5,544 nt of DNA from an uncultured Clostridia bacterium. Lineage in GTDB: Bacteria > Bacillota > Clostridia > Christensenellales > UBA1242. Shown here in pieces: positions 4,815-5,544 of this stretch. Below the pieces are notes generated by a model that worked only from the letters and a program-made list of their open reading frames with translations, did no database searches and was not told where the DNA came from. The stretch is from assembly GCA_948439925.1 (NCBI GenBank), contig CAOJNR010000064.1:1-5544 (forward strand), written 5' to 3'. A program made the position numbers and the translations under genes. Position 1 is the stretch's first letter; each line of letters starts with the position of its first letter.

Positions 4815-4886
4815 GACAGCGCGCGAAAATATTGTTCTAAGTTTAATTTTATTCCCGCGCGAGTCTAAATTTTTGCGATTAAGACT
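4815..4886. repeat. Adjoining GC hairpin with an alternative pairing
   Basis: GAC plus CGCGCG (4815-4817 and 4820-4825) can pair with CGCGCG plus GTC (4856-4861 and 4863-4865) across a 30-base AT-rich loop. AGTCT (4862-4866) can instead pair with AGACT (4882-4886), just at the end of the Cys-rich ORF. The two pairings exclude each other. The first hairpin begins on the base after the 113-base element and may belong to it. Confidence 0.55.
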
Positions 4887-5086
4887 TATTTGCAGTTAGA
4901 GTTGCAACCGCATCCGCATAAAAGCATAAGGATGATGAGTGTGCAACAGTCGATGTTGCATCCGTTGTTTTGGCATCCGCAACCGCAGAGTGCTTGTAAG
5001 ATTATAATCCAAGTGAGCAATGAGCAAGCATCACAGCCGTTTCCACAGCCGAAACCTGAATTGCCACAACCGTTAAAACAGTTCAT
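4886..5086 (-). CDS. Small cysteine-rich hydrophobic protein, 66 aa
   Basis: Fifteen of 66 residues are cysteine (3, 7, 14, 18, 21, 34, 36, 38, 43, 47, 48, 57, 59, 61, 65), mostly in C-G-C or C-x(n)-C arrangements with Gly and Asn. Two hydrophobic runs, LLTWIIILQAL (23-33) and TLIILMLL (49-56), are each followed by CGCGC and then N-x-N/G-C, so the protein appears to be two copies of one module. Such low-complexity Cys/Gly/Asn proteins are common in Bacillota and often unassigned; metal binding, disulfide crosslinking or a spore or envelope role are possibilities, none shown here. The gene is supported by AGGAGG (5097-5092) five bases before the ATG. The opposite-strand ORF is a low-quality shadow. 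No sigma-A promoter is obvious; CATAAGTTA (minus strand, 5116-5108) resembles a sigma-K -10 but lacks a matching -35. Confidence 0.82.
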   Translation of the reverse strand: MNCFNGCGNSGFGCGNGCDACSLLTWIIILQALCGCGCQNNGCNIDCCTLIILMLLCGCGCNSNCK

Positions 5087-5122
5087 TTGTTCCTCCTAAA
5101 AATTTTTAACTTATGTAGTTTG

Positions 5123-5140
5123 GAGGGGAATTTTCCCTTC
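5123..5140. promoter_or_regulatory. Inverted repeat upstream of the Cys-rich gene
   Basis: GAGGGGAA (5123-5130) and TTCCCTTC (5133-5140) are inverted copies with one G/T position and a 2-base centre, about 37 bases before the ATG at 5086. It is a candidate operator or 5' leader hairpin. The rest of 5141-5296 is AT-rich with nothing I can assign. Confidence 0.4.
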
Positions 5141-5296
5141 ACATTAACATACTATTTCTTAAAAAAGCTAAGTGTTCCGAATTTTTTAAAATTTAACAAA
5201 ACTTTTCGACAAAAGTAGTGTTTTTTCAACAGCATAAAAGGATAAGGCTTTCACAAAATATTTTTGCTTTCAATTAGTGTAAATGCTCTAAATTGA

Positions 5297-5325
5297 TTGA
5301 CTTAAATCACAAAATAGTATAAAAT
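5297..5325 (+). promoter_or_regulatory. Promoter of the secreted-protein gene
   Basis: TTGACT (5297-5302), a 17-base spacer and TAAAAT (5320-5325) match the sigma-A pattern in 5 of 6 positions each; an overlapping TATAAA at 5318-5323 is an alternative. Transcription would start near 5332, leaving a leader of about 37 bases with the RBS-like AAGGCGAGG at 5353-5361. Confidence 0.68.
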
Positions 5326-5368
5326 AGGTTGTTAGAAAATTTATACTATAATAAGGCGAGGTTATTTT

Positions 5369-5544
5369 ATGACAAAAAAAGGTAAATTTAATGGACTTGT
5401 TAAAGGAGCAGTGGTTGGTGTTTCACTTATGCTTTGTGCATCAGTTTTTCCAGTAAGCGCTCTTGCAACTTTTGCTGACGATGCAACAACAACGACAGCA
5501 CAATCAAACTCTATCAAACTCGACGCAAATGTGAAGTTTGGAGG
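5369..5544 (+). CDS. Secreted protein with signal peptide, 3'-truncated by window edge
   Basis: An open frame runs from ATG at 5369 to the end of the window; 58 residues are visible. The N-terminus is a textbook Sec signal peptide: basic MTKKGKFNGLVKG, hydrophobic core AVVGVSLMLCASVF, and a cleavage region PVSALA then TFADD, with signal peptidase I cleavage likely after Ala33 (ALA) or Ala36. LMLCAS does not fit a lipobox, so it is not a lipoprotein. After cleavage comes a Thr/Ala/Asn-rich stretch (DDATTTTAQSN) and then KLDANVKFGG, which looks like the start of a folded domain. AAGGCGAGG seven bases before the ATG is an acceptable RBS and a promoter lies at 5297-5325. What the mature protein does cannot be told from this fragment. 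Confidence 0.85.
   Translation, partial: MTKKGKFNGLVKGAVVGVSLMLCASVFPVSALATFADDATTTTAQSNSIKLDANVKFG

Noticed and set aside
4890..5099. Plus-strand ORF opposite the Cys-rich gene
   Set aside because: Its Gln/Pro/His-rich product is the shadow of Cys/Gly codons and it lacks an RBS; the minus frame has AGGAGG.
5369..5470. Lipoprotein signal with Cys23 in LMLC
   Set aside because: The residues before the Cys do not fit the lipobox, and a better signal peptidase I site (ALA) follows ten residues later.

Overview
The window looks like chromosomal DNA from a low-GC Gram-positive bacterium (Bacillota). Coding sequence is AT-rich, ribosome binding sites are strong AGGAGG-type, promoters are of the TTGACA/TATAAT kind, and intrinsic terminators are frequent. 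TGA is used as a stop (lspA) and TGG as Trp, so the genetic code is standard, not the mycoplasma one. The EF-Tu sequence and the sepF/lspA/rluD grouping also fit Bacillota. I cannot name a genus.

Layout. 1-949: 3' two thirds of tuf (EF-Tu), then its terminator. 1048-1305: a compact minus-strand unit (consensus promoter, strong RBS, 55-codon ORF, terminator) encoding an unrecognised small acidic protein. 1306-1464: gene-free, with two hairpins. 1465-2051: two divergent small Xre-type HTH regulators that share an 80-base promoter region with palindromic operator candidates; the plus-strand one appears to be leaderless. 2052-2294: gene-free leader with a promoter for the next operon. 2295-4090: a tightly overlapping operon sepF-lspA-rluD (FtsZ-ring anchoring, lipoprotein signal peptidase, rRNA pseudouridine synthase), closed by a terminator at 4138-4166 shared with a convergent gene. 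4165-4542: minus-strand protein that probably holds a bacterial PH-like domain, with a palindrome over its promoter. 4591-4885: gene-free but dominated by a 113-base multi-hairpin element. 4886-5086: minus-strand 66-residue protein with 15 cysteines. 5369-end: start of a secreted protein with a clear signal peptide, cut by the window edge.

The most unusual item is the element at 4702-4814. It is a closed 11-bp stem enclosing three perfect hairpins (17, 7 and 12 bp), so 94 of 113 bases are paired with no mismatches. It is richer in GC than its surroundings, lies between two minus-strand genes, and does not look like a simple terminator, a tRNA or an integron attC site. It could be a mobile palindromic repeat, a structured RNA or a DNA cruciform site; the sequence alone does not decide. 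Other items of interest are the small minus-strand genes with very strong expression signals (55-aa and Cys-rich), the divergent HTH switch, and operator-like palindromes in several promoters.
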